Below are positions 12,257-20,237 of a stretch of 64,000 nucleotides of DNA, in pieces (positions within the stretch are counted from its first letter, which is position 1; each line of letters starts with the position of its first letter). Where the stretch lies: assembly GCA_003242735.1 (NCBI GenBank), contig QGVH01000004.1:121779-185778 (forward strand), given 5' to 3'. A program made the position numbers and the translations under genes. The notes beneath the pieces are model-generated. The model ran no database searches. It was not told the DNA's origin and saw nothing but the letters and a program-made list of their open reading frames with translations. Source of the stretch: a bacterium. GTDB taxonomy: Bacteria > Gemmatimonadota > Gemmatimonadetes > Longimicrobiales > RSA9.

Positions 12257-12502
12257 TCATCCTCCGGCGACCGGTGGGATGAGCGCGACCTCGTCACCGT
12301 CCCGGAGCGGCGTCTCCGACGAGGCGTACTCCAGATTGACGGCGACGGCGGTGGTGGCCGGGATCCGTTCAAGCCCGCCACCCCGCCCACGCAGGACAGC
12401 TACCAGCGCGCCGGCGGTGGCGCCGTCGGGAAGGTCCACCTCGAGCGCGGAGGTCCCCGCGAACTCGCGGTACTGGGCGAACAGGAGCACCCGGACACGC
12501 AT
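12257..12502 (-). CDS. moaD: Molybdopterin synthase sulphur carrier subunit
   Basis: MoaD is an 81-residue ubiquitin-fold protein. It ends in the required Gly-Gly (PPVAGG) that carries the thiocarboxylate for molybdopterin synthase. The segments VRVLLFAQYREFAG and LRDGDEVALIPPVAGG are typical. It is first in moaD-moaE-moaA on the minus strand. About 220 bases separate it from the HU gene upstream; that gap shows only GC-rich inverted repeats. Confidence 0.95.
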   Translation of the reverse strand: MRVRVLLFAQYREFAGTSALEVDLPDGATAGALVAVLRGRGGGLERIPATTAVAVNLEYASSETPLRDGDEVALIPPVAGG

Positions 12503-12724
12503 CGTCGTTCAACGCCAAGCTAGCGCGGGCGCCCCCGGGGAGCAAGCGCGGGCGCCGCCGAGCGTTCCCCGGCGATGGCCCCGTGGCCCGACCGCCACGG
12601 GTTCGTCCGGCACGCGGCGCTCCCGGTCCAACCACAAGACGAGCGGCGCCCCACGACCGGACAACGCCGGGGACGCCGCGCTGCTCCGCTCCACGCCGCC
12701 GCCCGTCCGAGCGGGCGCGGAGGG

Positions 12725-13024
12725 TCAGACCTTGACCGTCTGGCGACGGGAGACCTGGAGGCGGAGGTCCTTGGACGGCTTGAAGATCGGGACCGCCCGC
12801 GCCGGCACCTCGACGCGGTCCCCCGTCCGCGGGTTCCGCGCCACCCGCGACTTCCGCTTGCGCACCTTGAAGGTGCCGAAGCCGCGGATCTCGATGTTCT
12901 GATGGTTCGCCAGCGCTTCCTTGATCGCGTTGAGCAGGCCGTCGACGACGAGAGAGCAGTCCTTCTTGGTGATGCCGGGGCCGATCGCGTTGGCCACCTG
13001 CTCGACGAGGTCGGCTTTGGTCAT
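12725..13024 (-). CDS. HU/IHF-family DNA-binding protein
   Basis: The 99-residue protein is a histone-like DNA-bending dimer subunit. The N-terminal helices begin MTKADLVEQVANAIG. The family signature reads IEIRGFGTFKVRKRKSRVARN, and the beta-arm tip that inserts into DNA shows NPRTGDRVEVPARAVPIFKPS. The C-terminus runs a few residues past the usual end. GGAGG precedes the ATG at 13024. HU and IHF cannot be told apart from sequence alone. It stands alone, between sppA and moaD. Confidence 0.95.
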   Translation of the reverse strand: MTKADLVEQVANAIGPGITKKDCSLVVDGLLNAIKEALANHQNIEIRGFGTFKVRKRKSRVARNPRTGDRVEVPARAVPIFKPSKDLRLQVSRRQTVKV

Positions 13025-13084
13025 CGTACCTCCAATGCCTGATCCAGGAGTGAACTGAGCGGGGATCGTCGCTCTCCCGCCGGG

Positions 13085-13993
13085 CTAGTATGGGACGGCA
13101 AACAGGAGCCGCGGGCCGCGCCACTCGCCGATCGAGTGGGCCAGCCGCGCCAGCGCCGCCGTCGCAGGCGCGCGTCCCAAGATCACGTCAAGCAGCGTGA
13201 TCCTCTCGCGCGGCGGGCGGATGATCTTCGGTCGCTCCCCGAGGCCCGCCATCCGGCCGGCGGCCGCCAGCGCATCGTTCAAGTTGCCGATGCGGTCGAT
13301 CAGCCCGTACTCGAGTGCCTGCCGGCCGGACAGGATACGCCCGTCCGCGAGCTCGCGCACGGTGCCGGGGTCGAGGTTCCGCTCTTCCGCCACCACCTGC
13401 ACGAACTGCTCGTAGAGGTCCATGACCACGTTCGAGAGCATCTCGCGGTCGGCCGGAGTCAGCGGCCGGAACGGCGAGCCGGCGTCCTTCTGCTCGGCGC
13501 TCTTCACCACCTCGACGGACACGCCGACCCGATCCATGAGCTCGCTCGCGTTGGGGACCTCCAGCAACACGCCGATCGAGCCGGTGATCGAGCCGGGCAG
13601 CGCGAAGATGGAGTCCGCCGCGAGCGCGACGTAGTAGCCGCCGGAGGCGCCCGTGCCGGCGATCGAGGCGACGACGGGCAGGCCGTCCTCCTCGCGCAAC
13701 CGCTTGAGCTCGCGGTACAGGCTCTGTGCCGGGCCCACGACTCCGCCCGGCGAGTTGATCGCGAGAACGTAGCCCTTGACGGCCCTGTTCTCGCGGAGCC
13801 GCCGGATCTGCTCCAGGTACTTGCGATCGTCGCCCAGGACGCCGTCGACCTCGATCAAGGCGATCCGTCCGCCCAGGCCGAGGCCGCCGCCGTCCCCTCG
13901 CGCCGCCCGCACCACGGCGAGGACGATCCCGGCCACCGTCATGATGAGCACGATGGCCAGACCGAGTGCGACGATGTTGGAACGCCGGGACAC
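13085..13993 (-). CDS. sppA: Signal peptide peptidase SppA (short form)
   Basis: This 302-residue membrane-anchored serine protease degrades signal peptides after they are cut from secreted proteins. One hydrophobic N-terminal helix lies at residues 8-30. The ClpP-like core shows INSPGGVVGPAQSLYREL, the serine nucleophile in GTGASGGYYVALAA, and the catalytic lysine in VVKSAEQKDAGSPFR. It is the single-domain form, about half the length of the E. coli protein. The start is GTG at 13993; carA lies 78 bases upstream on the same strand. Confidence 0.94.
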   Translation of the reverse strand: MSRRSNIVALGLAIVLIMTVAGIVLAVVRAARGDGGGLGLGGRIALIEVDGVLGDDRKYLEQIRRLRENRAVKGYVLAINSPGGVVGPAQSLYRELKRLREEDGLPVVASIAGTGASGGYYVALAADSIFALPGSITGSIGVLLEVPNASELMDRVGVSVEVVKSAEQKDAGSPFRPLTPADREMLSNVVMDLYEQFVQVVAEERNLDPGTVRELADGRILSGRQALEYGLIDRIGNLNDALAAAGRMAGLGERPKIIRPPRERITLLDVILGRAPATAALARLAHSIGEWRGPRLLFAVPY

Positions 13994-14071
13994 GCGAGGC
14001 GATCGTTGCTGCGAACGAAGCAGACTCGGCGAGGAACCGGCGCGCAGCTTAACGCCGATGTCCCTCCCAAG

Positions 14072-15187
14072 TCAAGCCCTGGCTTCTCGTTGGGCCATTG
14101 CCTCCACGAACCGGTCGAAGAGGTAGACCGAGTCGTGGGGCCCCGGAGCTCCTTCCGGATGATACTGCACGCTGAACACCGGAAGCTCCCGGTGCTCCAG
14201 GCCTTCCATCGTGCCGTCGTTGAGGCTCACGTGCGTCACCCGCAACGCCGGCGCGCCCGCCACTTCGTCGCCGGGACCGCGCCGCACCGCGAAGCCGTGG
14301 TTCTGCGCGGTGATCTCCACGGCGCCGTCGGCGAGCCGCTTCACCGGATGGTTCCCTCCCCGGTGCCCGTAGAGGAGCTTGTACGTTTGCCCGCCGAAGG
14401 CGCGCGCCACGAGCTGGTGTCCGAGGCAGATGCCGAAGACCGGCGTCCCGGCGTTCGCGAGGCGGCGGATCGTCTCCAGCGTGCCCTCCACCGCTTCGGG
14501 GTCGCCGGGGCCGTTCGAGACGAAGAGGCCATCCGGCTGCAGCTCGACCACCGCCTCGGGCGGCGTTCCCGCCGGCACGACGATCACGCGGCACCCGCGC
14601 TCCGCGAGCAGCCGCAGCGACCTGGACTTGACCCCGAGGTCGTACGCGACGACGCGGAACCGCTCCGGCCCGACCGCCGGCACCTCGTAGCGCTCCGTCG
14701 TCGTGACGGCGCAGGCCAGGTCCAGGCCCTCCATCCGCGGGTGGGCCAGGATCCGCTCCATGACCTCGTCCCGCGGGACGCTGGCCGGTGCGATCGCCGC
14801 ACGCATCGCGCCGGCCTGCCGCACGTGGCGCGTGACGGCCCGGGTGTCCACCTCCGTCAAGCCCACCACGCCGTGACGGGCCAGGTACGACTCCAGCGAA
14901 TCCCGCGCGCGCCAGCTCGTGTAGAGCGGCGAGAGCTCGCGCACCACGAAACCGGAGAGCCGCGGCACGGCGGACTCTTCGTCCTCCGGCGTCACGCCGT
15001 AGTTGCCGATCAGCGGGTAGGTCATGACGACGATCTGGCCGGCGTACGACGGGTCGGTCAGGACCTCCTGGTACCCGGTCATCGCCGTGTTGAAGACGAC
15101 CTCACCCAGCGCGACGCCCTCGGCGCCCATCGTCACGCCGGCGAACTGCCGGCCGTCTTCGAGGAGGAGGTACCCGGATCGGGACAA
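14072..15187 (-). CDS. carA: Carbamoyl-phosphate synthase small (glutaminase) subunit
   Basis: CarA hydrolyses glutamine and channels ammonia to CarB for carbamoyl phosphate, feeding arginine and pyrimidine synthesis. The N-terminal domain shows MTGYQEVLTDPSYAGQIV. The class I amidotransferase domain shows the cysteine in FGICLGHQLVARAFGG and the His-Glu pair in QYHPEGAPGP. I chose TTG at 15187 (371 residues). The family starts about six residues before LLLEDG, and the upstream in-frame TTG at 15259 lies inside the -35 box. carB is not adjacent. Confidence 0.94.
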   Translation of the reverse strand: MSRSGYLLLEDGRQFAGVTMGAEGVALGEVVFNTAMTGYQEVLTDPSYAGQIVVMTYPLIGNYGVTPEDEESAVPRLSGFVVRELSPLYTSWRARDSLESYLARHGVVGLTEVDTRAVTRHVRQAGAMRAAIAPASVPRDEVMERILAHPRMEGLDLACAVTTTERYEVPAVGPERFRVVAYDLGVKSRSLRLLAERGCRVIVVPAGTPPEAVVELQPDGLFVSNGPGDPEAVEGTLETIRRLANAGTPVFGICLGHQLVARAFGGQTYKLLYGHRGGNHPVKRLADGAVEITAQNHGFAVRRGPGDEVAGAPALRVTHVSLNDGTMEGLEHRELPVFSVQYHPEGAPGPHDSVYLFDRFVEAMAQREARA

Positions 15188-15231
15188 GGGAGCCCACCCT
15201 GCTGGAAGCGTGAAGGTTGAAATGCCGCACG

Positions 15232-15259
15232 AATTTACGGGAACGGCGGCCGGTGTCAA
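15232..15259 (-). promoter_or_regulatory. Sigma-70-type promoter of carA
   Basis: On the minus strand, TTGACA (15254-15259), a 16-base spacer and TAAATT (15232-15237) give one of the best promoter matches in the window. The start would be near 15225. This supports a translation start downstream, at 15187. Confidence 0.65.
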
Positions 15260-15390
15260 GCCGAGGCGTCCGGGGGCGCGGCCGGGTGCCGCCGGCGGCC
15301 CGGGTTTCGCCGGCGCCCGCGGGGGTGTATGTTCGCGCCCGCTACTGCCGGCCGCAGTGGCCGGTCCCGGGAGTATGCACCGTTCGTTCC

Positions 15391-15990
15391 ATGAGCGCTG
15401 GAGACAAGCCCACCGTCTACATCCACGCGGATGAGTCCTGTCTGGGCGTGCAGTTCAAGGACCGGCCCGCGCGCGGCGGCGCCGCAGGGCTGGTCGAGTA
15501 CTGGAAGGATGGCGTCTGGGTGCGGCGCGACTACTGGCTCAGCGAGCCCGCCACGACCAACAACCGGATGGCGATCCGCAGCGCCATCGAAGGGCTCCGC
15601 GCGCTGCGCGTGCCTTGCCGCGTCGTGTTCGTCTCCGACTCGGAGTACCTCGTGAAAGGCATGCGGGAGTGGGTCCCGGTCTGGAGGCAGCGGGGCTGGC
15701 GGCGCAAGACGGGGCCGGTGGAAAACGAGGATCTCTGGCGGGAGCTCGTGGACGTCGCCGAGCGCCATGACGTGGAGTGGCGCTGGGTCCGGGGCCACGC
15801 CGGCCACCCGCGGAACGAGTACGCGAACGCGCTGGCGGTCCGTGCGGCGAAGGAGCAGGGCTCATCGAACGGTCTCCGGCCTTCCGGCTTCGAGCGGTGG
15901 CTCGAGGAGCAGCGGGAGCGGGGCCGTTACCTCGACTTCTTCGAGTTCGCGCCGCCGGAGGACGAGGGCGCTCGGGGCCCAGGGCCCTGA
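15391..15990 (+). CDS. RNase H-like protein with two substituted catalytic acids
   Basis: The 199-residue protein has an RNase HI fold by sequence. YIHADESCLG corresponds to the first strand with catalytic Asp (D14). TTNNRMAIRSAIEGLRAL matches the helix that normally carries Glu48, but alanine (A61) stands there. FVSDSEYLVKGM keeps the Asp70 equivalent (D83). VRGHAGHPRNEYANALA keeps the histidine (H136) but has asparagine (N146) for Asp134. Two of four metal-binding acids are thus absent, so normal RNA-DNA hydrolysis is doubtful. About 45 extra C-terminal residues are charged. The ATG at 15391 begins the homology. The gene converges on lipB and their ends overlap by 64 bases. Confidence 0.85.
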   Translation: MSAGDKPTVYIHADESCLGVQFKDRPARGGAAGLVEYWKDGVWVRRDYWLSEPATTNNRMAIRSAIEGLRALRVPCRVVFVSDSEYLVKGMREWVPVWRQRGWRRKTGPVENEDLWRELVDVAERHDVEWRWVRGHAGHPRNEYANALAVRAAKEQGSSNGLRPSGFERWLEEQRERGRYLDFFEFAPPEDEGARGPGP

Positions 15991-16766
15991 GCGGCGTCCG
16001 TCGGCCCGCCTCGCCCCGCAGCGGCGTCTCGGCCGGATTCGAAGAAGACGTCGCGGTCGAAGACCTCGGCGAAGCGCTCGGCCACGGGCCCGGCCACATC
16101 CCGCGGCGTGAGCCCCTGGACGCCGCAGCGCGCCATGGACGTCACGCCGTAGTCCCGGATGCCGCACGGCACGATGGTCCCGAAGTACCGCAGGTCCGGG
16201 TCCACGTTGAGGGCGAAGCCGTGGGAGGTGATCCAGCCGCTGGAGACGCGGACGCCGATGGCTGCGATCTTCTCGTCCCCGACCCACACGCCCGTGAGCC
16301 CCGGCCGCCGGCCCGCGGTGATGCCGAACCCGGCCAGCGCACGGATGAGCGCCTCCTCGATGTCGCGGATGTAGCGGTGCAGGTCGCAGCGGTCCGGCTT
16401 GAGGTCGAGGATCGGATAGCCGACGAGCTGTCCCGGGCCGTGGTACGTCACGTCCCCGCCGCGCCCGGTCCGGAACAGTGAGATCCCCAGTAGCCGGCGC
16501 TCGACGTCGTCCGCGAGCACGTGGTCCGGGGCTGCGGACGTGCCGAGGGTGATGACGTGCGGGTGCTCGAGCAGGAGCAGCTGGTCCGGGATCGAGCCGG
16601 CCCTGCGCTCGCGCACGAGCTCTTCCTGGAGTCGCAGGCCTTCGCCGTACTCCACCGTGCCGAGCCACCGGGCGTGCAACGCGCGGGCCGGCGAGAGACG
16701 GGGTCCAGGCCCCGTCTCCCACCGGCCCGCCCGGCGCCGTGCCTCTCGTTCGGCCGCTGCGCCCAT
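15927..16766 (-). CDS. lipB: Lipoyl(octanoyl) transferase
   Basis: LipB moves octanoate from acyl carrier protein to lipoyl domains, the first step of protein lipoylation. Family motifs are HPHVITLGTSA, RGGDVTYHGPGQLVGYPILD, the catalytic lysine in DEKIAAIGVRVSSGWITSHG and the nucleophilic cysteine in TIVPCGIRDYGV. The 279-residue length is above the usual 210-250: there are about 30 extra N-terminal residues and a disordered C-terminal tail. The tail lies in the overlap with the converging RNase H-like gene. It begins 3 bases after the E2 stop, so the enzyme and its lipoyl substrate are made together. Confidence 0.95.
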   Translation of the reverse strand: MGAAAEREARRRAGRWETGPGPRLSPARALHARWLGTVEYGEGLRLQEELVRERRAGSIPDQLLLLEHPHVITLGTSAAPDHVLADDVERRLLGISLFRTGRGGDVTYHGPGQLVGYPILDLKPDRCDLHRYIRDIEEALIRALAGFGITAGRRPGLTGVWVGDEKIAAIGVRVSSGWITSHGFALNVDPDLRYFGTIVPCGIRDYGVTSMARCGVQGLTPRDVAGPVAERFAEVFDRDVFFESGRDAAAGRGGPTDAAQGPGPRAPSSSGGANSKKSR

Positions 16767-16769
16767 GCC

Positions 16770-18146
16770 TCAGCCCGCGTCCTCCGGGAACGTCTCGAGG
16801 ACCTCCCTGAGCCGCGCCAGGAAGCGTGCGGCGTCTGCGCCGTCGATGATGCGGTGGTCGTAGCCGAGCGAGAAGAGGGAGCGCAGACGGATGGCGATCG
16901 TGTCCGTCCCGTCCACCTCCACGACGACCGGCCGCTTCTCGATGGACCCCATGCCCAGGATCGCCGCGGTGCCCTCCGGGATGATCGGCATGCCGACGAG
17001 GGTGCCGAGTACGCCCGGATTGGTGATGGAGAACGTCGCTCCCTGGATCTCCTCCGGCTTGAGCTTGCGGTCGCGGGCGCGTGCGGCGAGGTCGTTGATG
17101 CGCTTCGCGATGCCGAGGAGGTTCAGCTCGTCCGCCTTGTGCACCACCGGAACGATGAGTCCCGGGTTGAGGTCCACGGCGATGCCGATGTTGATGTCCC
17201 CGCGGTAGATGATGTCGTCGCCGGAGATGGTGGCGTTGACCCGCGGGAACTCCTTGAGCACCCGGGCGACGGCGACGGCCACGAAGGCGGTGTAGCTGAC
17301 CTTCACGCCCTGCTCTTCCCAGCGCTGCTTGTTCTTGCGCCGGATGCGGTCGATGCGCGTGAAGTCCACCTCGATGAACGAGTGGACGTGGGGCGCGATG
17401 CGCTTGGCCAGCACCATGTGCTCCGCCGTGAGGCGGCGGATGCGATCCATGGGCTCGACGCGGTCGTTCGGGCGCACCGGCCACTCGGGGTGGCGGACCT
17501 GGCTGTAGAACAGGTTCCAGAGCTGGTCCGCATCCATGACGCCCGTCGGGGCGGCGCGGGGCGCGGCGGGCGGCGCCGCCGTCGCCGTGGCCCGCGCAGC
17601 GGGGGCAGCCGCGGCCGCCGCCTTCTCGCGCTGCTCGATGTAGGCGAGGATGTCCTGCTTGGTGACGCGGCCGGCGCGGCCCGTGCCCTGGACCTCCGAC
17701 AGGTCTACGCCGTGCTCAGCGGCGATCTTGCGGACCAGCGGGGTGGAACGGCGGCGGAGCCGCTCCTCCGCTGTCTCGGTGCGACCGTCGCCGGTCGGCG
17801 CCGCCGCAGCCGCCGGCGCAGGCGTCTCGACCGGCGGGGCCTCCGGCGCCTGCACTTCGGGCGCCGGGGCTTTCGCCTCCGGCGGCGCCGTCACGGCCGC
17901 GCCCTTCTCCGTCTCGATGTAGGCGAGCACGCTGCCGACCTCCACCGTCGCGCCCTCCTCCACCTTGATCTCTGCGAGCACACCCGCCGCAGGTGAAGGG
18001 ATCTCCGCGTCCACCTTGTCGGTCGAGATCTCGACCAGCGGCTCATCCCTGGCCACCTCGTCCCCGACTTTCTTCAGCCACTTCGAGACCGTGCCCTCGG
18101 CGATGGATTCGCCCATCTGGGGCATTGGCACTTCGATGCGCGCCAT
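16770..18146 (-). CDS. 2-oxoacid dehydrogenase E2 component (dihydrolipoamide acyltransferase)
   Basis: This 458-residue protein is the acyltransferase core of a pyruvate-, branched-chain- or 2-oxoglutarate-type complex. Residues 1-77 are a lipoyl domain with the attachment lysine in EISTDKVDAEIPSP. An Ala/Pro linker follows, then a peripheral-subunit-binding domain (STPLVRKIAAEHGVDLSEV) near residues 133-170, a second Ala-rich linker and the catalytic domain. The active-site motif DHRIIDGADAARFL is near the C-terminus. The ATG at 18146 begins the lipoyl domain directly. It sits between the E1-beta gene and lipB. Substrate cannot be decided; the single lipoyl domain and E1-beta neighbour favour pyruvate or branched-chain acids. 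Confidence 0.93.
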   Translation of the reverse strand: MARIEVPMPQMGESIAEGTVSKWLKKVGDEVARDEPLVEISTDKVDAEIPSPAAGVLAEIKVEEGATVEVGSVLAYIETEKGAAVTAPPEAKAPAPEVQAPEAPPVETPAPAAAAAPTGDGRTETAEERLRRRSTPLVRKIAAEHGVDLSEVQGTGRAGRVTKQDILAYIEQREKAAAAAAPAARATATAAPPAAPRAAPTGVMDADQLWNLFYSQVRHPEWPVRPNDRVEPMDRIRRLTAEHMVLAKRIAPHVHSFIEVDFTRIDRIRRKNKQRWEEQGVKVSYTAFVAVAVARVLKEFPRVNATISGDDIIYRGDINIGIAVDLNPGLIVPVVHKADELNLLGIAKRINDLAARARDRKLKPEEIQGATFSITNPGVLGTLVGMPIIPEGTAAILGMGSIEKRPVVVEVDGTDTIAIRLRSLFSLGYDHRIIDGADAARFLARLREVLETFPEDAG

Positions 18147-18212
18147 TGCAAGGCTCCGTTGATGGGGGGCGGCGCCGCGGCGCTCGCGCGGCATCCCCGT
18201 CCGTCGTCTACC

Positions 18213-19265
18213 TCAGTACCCCGCCAGGTACCGACACGCTTCCACGATGTCCGACACCTGCGGGAGGAAATAGTCCTCGAGAGGCGGCGCGTACGGCACC
18301 GGCGCGTCGATGGCCGTCACCCGCAGGACGGGCGCATCCAGCCACTCGAACGCCCGCTCGCTGATCCGCATCGCGATCTCGCCGGCGATGCCGCCGGTCC
18401 GCGTGTCCTCGTGCACGATGAGCACGCGGTTGGTCTTCTTCACGCTCCCGGTGATCGCGTCTTCGTCCAACGGGAGCAGCGTCCGCAGATCGAGGATCTC
18501 GACTTCGATCCCGTCCTCGGCGGCGAGCCGCTCCGCCGCCTTCCGGCTCTCGTGGACCATGCTGCCGTACGTCACGATCGTGACGTCCCTGCCCTCGCGG
18601 TCCAGCCGGGCACGGCCCAGCGGCACCACGTAGTCCCCCTTCGGCAGCACCTCCCGCAGCGCGGGCAGCCGGTACAGCTTCTTGTGCTCGAAGAAGAGAA
18701 CCGGGTCCTCGTCCCGGATGGCTGCCTTCAACAGCCCCTTCGCGTCGTACGCCGTCGCGGGGTAGACGATCTTGAGCCCGGGGGTGTGGAAGAACGCCAT
18801 CTCCGGGCTCTGTGAGTGGAACGGCCCGCCCCGCACGCCGCCGCCGACCGGGCCGCGCACGACCAGCGGCAGCGGACCGGCGCCACGATACCGGGACGTG
18901 GCGATATAATTCGTCAGCGCTTGGTAGGCGCACGACACGAAGTCCATGAACTGCATCTCGACCACGGGGCGCAAACCCATGTGGGCCGCGCCCGCGGCCG
19001 CGCCGGTGAAGCCGGCCTCGCTGATCGGCGTGTCGATCACGCGTTCGGGCCCGAAGTACTCGAGGAAGCCCTCGGTGACCTTGAACGCGCCGCCGTAGGC
19101 GCCGATGTCCTCGCCCATCAGGAAGACGCGTTCGTCCGCCTCCATCTCCTCCCACAGCGCCTCCCGGATGGCTTCCAGGAACGTGACCGGCTCTCCCAGC
19201 TCCGTGTGCCGCACGTTCTCGGGCTTCTCTCCCCTGGTCACCCGCGGGGAAACCGTCGTCGCCAT
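18213..19265 (-). CDS. 2-oxoacid dehydrogenase E1 component, beta subunit
   Basis: The 350-residue protein is the beta half of a heterotetrameric thiamine-diphosphate E1. Visible are MGEDIGAYGGAFKVTEGF, DTPISEAGFTGAAAGAAHMG with the cofactor-activating glutamate, MQFMDFVSCAYQALTN, and GPFHSQSPEMAFFHTPGLKIV near the active-site histidines. It is about 20 residues longer than usual at the N-terminus. The alpha subunit normally lies directly upstream but is absent; the next 460 bases upstream hold no E1-alpha. E2 follows 66 bases downstream. Pyruvate or branched-chain 2-oxoacids are the likely substrates. Confidence 0.94.
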   Translation of the reverse strand: MATTVSPRVTRGEKPENVRHTELGEPVTFLEAIREALWEEMEADERVFLMGEDIGAYGGAFKVTEGFLEYFGPERVIDTPISEAGFTGAAAGAAHMGLRPVVEMQFMDFVSCAYQALTNYIATSRYRGAGPLPLVVRGPVGGGVRGGPFHSQSPEMAFFHTPGLKIVYPATAYDAKGLLKAAIRDEDPVLFFEHKKLYRLPALREVLPKGDYVVPLGRARLDREGRDVTIVTYGSMVHESRKAAERLAAEDGIEVEILDLRTLLPLDEDAITGSVKKTNRVLIVHEDTRTGGIAGEIAMRISERAFEWLDAPVLRVTAIDAPVPYAPPLEDYFLPQVSDIVEACRYLAGY

Positions 19266-19312
19266 GGATCACGCCCCTCGGTCCGTCGCGGCACGGTCAT
19301 GGAAACGCGCTG

Positions 19313-19341
19313 AAAATGGACGCGCGACCGGACAGGGTCAA
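19313..19341 (-). promoter_or_regulatory. Possible promoter of the E1-beta/E2/lipB operon
   Basis: On the minus strand, TTGACC (19336-19341), a 17-base spacer and CATTTT (19313-19318) precede the E1-beta gene by about 48 bases. The -35 is good and the -10 weak. Confidence 0.4.
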
Positions 19342-19415
19342 GCCAGCGCACGTTCCTTCCTGGCCCGACTCTTGCCCCCTATCCCCGCGCCGATCCGCCC
19401 GCCCGACGAACGACG

Positions 19416-19442
19416 AAAAAACGCCGGGCGGGGCACCCGGCG
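19416..19442 (-). terminator. Intrinsic terminator downstream of secG
   Basis: Read on the minus strand, a perfect 7-bp stem (CGCCGGG/CCCGGCG) with a 7-base loop is followed directly by six T. It is oriented to end transcription from pgk-tpiA-secG, although it lies 290 bases beyond the secG stop. Confidence 0.75.
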
Positions 19443-19466
19443 CCTGGAGAGCGTTTCCCGATCGAG

Positions 19467-19697
19467 ATGGGGGATCCGGTGCACGAACGACCCGGCCACC
19501 CGGCGCGACGACGCTGGCCTCGACGCCCCGGACGCCGCGGCCCGGCGCCCCGACCGCCCACGCAGGCCTCGCGCACGCCCGAGCCGCCCCCGGTGCTCGG
19601 CCGCCGCCGTGAGGCGGGGCAGACGCTGGGCGCGTACGAAGCCCGTTACGACATCCGGCTGGGCTACGGCGCGGAGCGGACGATCATCCTCCCCTGA
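19467..19697 (+). CDS. Doubtful small open frame
   Basis: A 76-codon frame in the gap between E1-beta and secG. No family is recognised. The first half is Arg/Pro-rich and looks like GC-rich noise. The second half, ending in YEARYDIRLGYGAERTIILP, has almost only G or C at third positions, as real genes here do. There is no well-placed ribosome binding site, and the frame lies antisense to the presumed 3' part of the secG transcript. It is listed so that the gap is described; it may be nothing. Confidence 0.22.
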   Translation: MGDPVHERPGHPARRRWPRRPGRRGPAPRPPTQASRTPEPPPVLGRRREAGQTLGAYEARYDIRLGYGAERTIILP

Positions 19698-19729
19698 GCC
19701 CGCGCCGGGACGCGCCGCGAGACCGGCCG

Positions 19730-20134
19730 CTACTGCTGAGCGGGCGCCTGCTCGCCGGTCGCCGTGCCCGCAGCGGACGGCTCCGCCGTGGAAGCCGCGC
19801 CGCCCTGCTCCTGCTGCTCCGGCTGGGGCGCCGTCGGCAGGATCGGCTGCGGGACCGCCGGCGCCGCCTGCCTGAACTCATCACGCAGGACCGACTGTGG
19901 CCGTTGCGCCCGCGCCGACATGATCGAGAGGATCAGGGCCAGCGCCATGAAGATGCCCCCGCCGATCCACGTCGCCTTGGTCAGGAGCGTCGCCGCCTGG
20001 CGGCCGCCGATCAGGGTGTCCGTGCCGGCACCGCCCATGGCCGCGAGCCCGCCTCCCTTGCCCGCCTGGAGCAGCACCACGATGGACAGCAGGATGCCGT
20101 CCAGAATGAGGAGTGCCAGAAGGATTCCGAACAC
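19730..20134 (-). CDS. secG: Preprotein translocase subunit SecG
   Basis: SecG is a small membrane subunit of the SecYEG channel. Two hydrophobic helices (residues 3-23 and 53-72) flank the conserved loop LQAGKGGGLAAMGGAGTDTL, which is typical of the family. A C-terminal tail of about 60 residues rich in Ala, Pro, Gln and Glu follows and looks disordered. The start is GTG at 20134. It comes 103 bases after tpiA, the order pgk-tpiA-secG seen in many bacteria. Confidence 0.93.
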   Translation of the reverse strand: MFGILLALLILDGILLSIVVLLQAGKGGGLAAMGGAGTDTLIGGRQAATLLTKATWIGGGIFMALALILSIMSARAQRPQSVLRDEFRQAAPAVPQPILPTAPQPEQQEQGGAASTAEPSAAGTATGEQAPAQQ

Positions 20135-20237
20135 GATCCGTTCGCTCCCACTCGACTGGAACGTATCCCCTAAAGCTCGCGGTGAAACGGGGTTCGGTCA
20201 AGGTATGCGGGCCTCGCCCCGAACCCTCCCGTCCGGC

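Larger units (their letters stand above)
19266..19729. other. 464-base stretch without a firm gene
   Basis: It holds a possible promoter for the E1-beta operon (19313-19341), an intrinsic terminator for the opposite-side secG operon (19416-19442) and one doubtful plus-strand frame (19467-19697). No tRNA or known RNA pattern was recognised. Confidence 0.6.

Noticed and set aside
12580..12601. Perfect 8-bp hairpin downstream of the HU gene
   Set aside because: No T-run follows on the minus strand, so I do not call it a terminator; such GC-rich hairpins occur by chance here.
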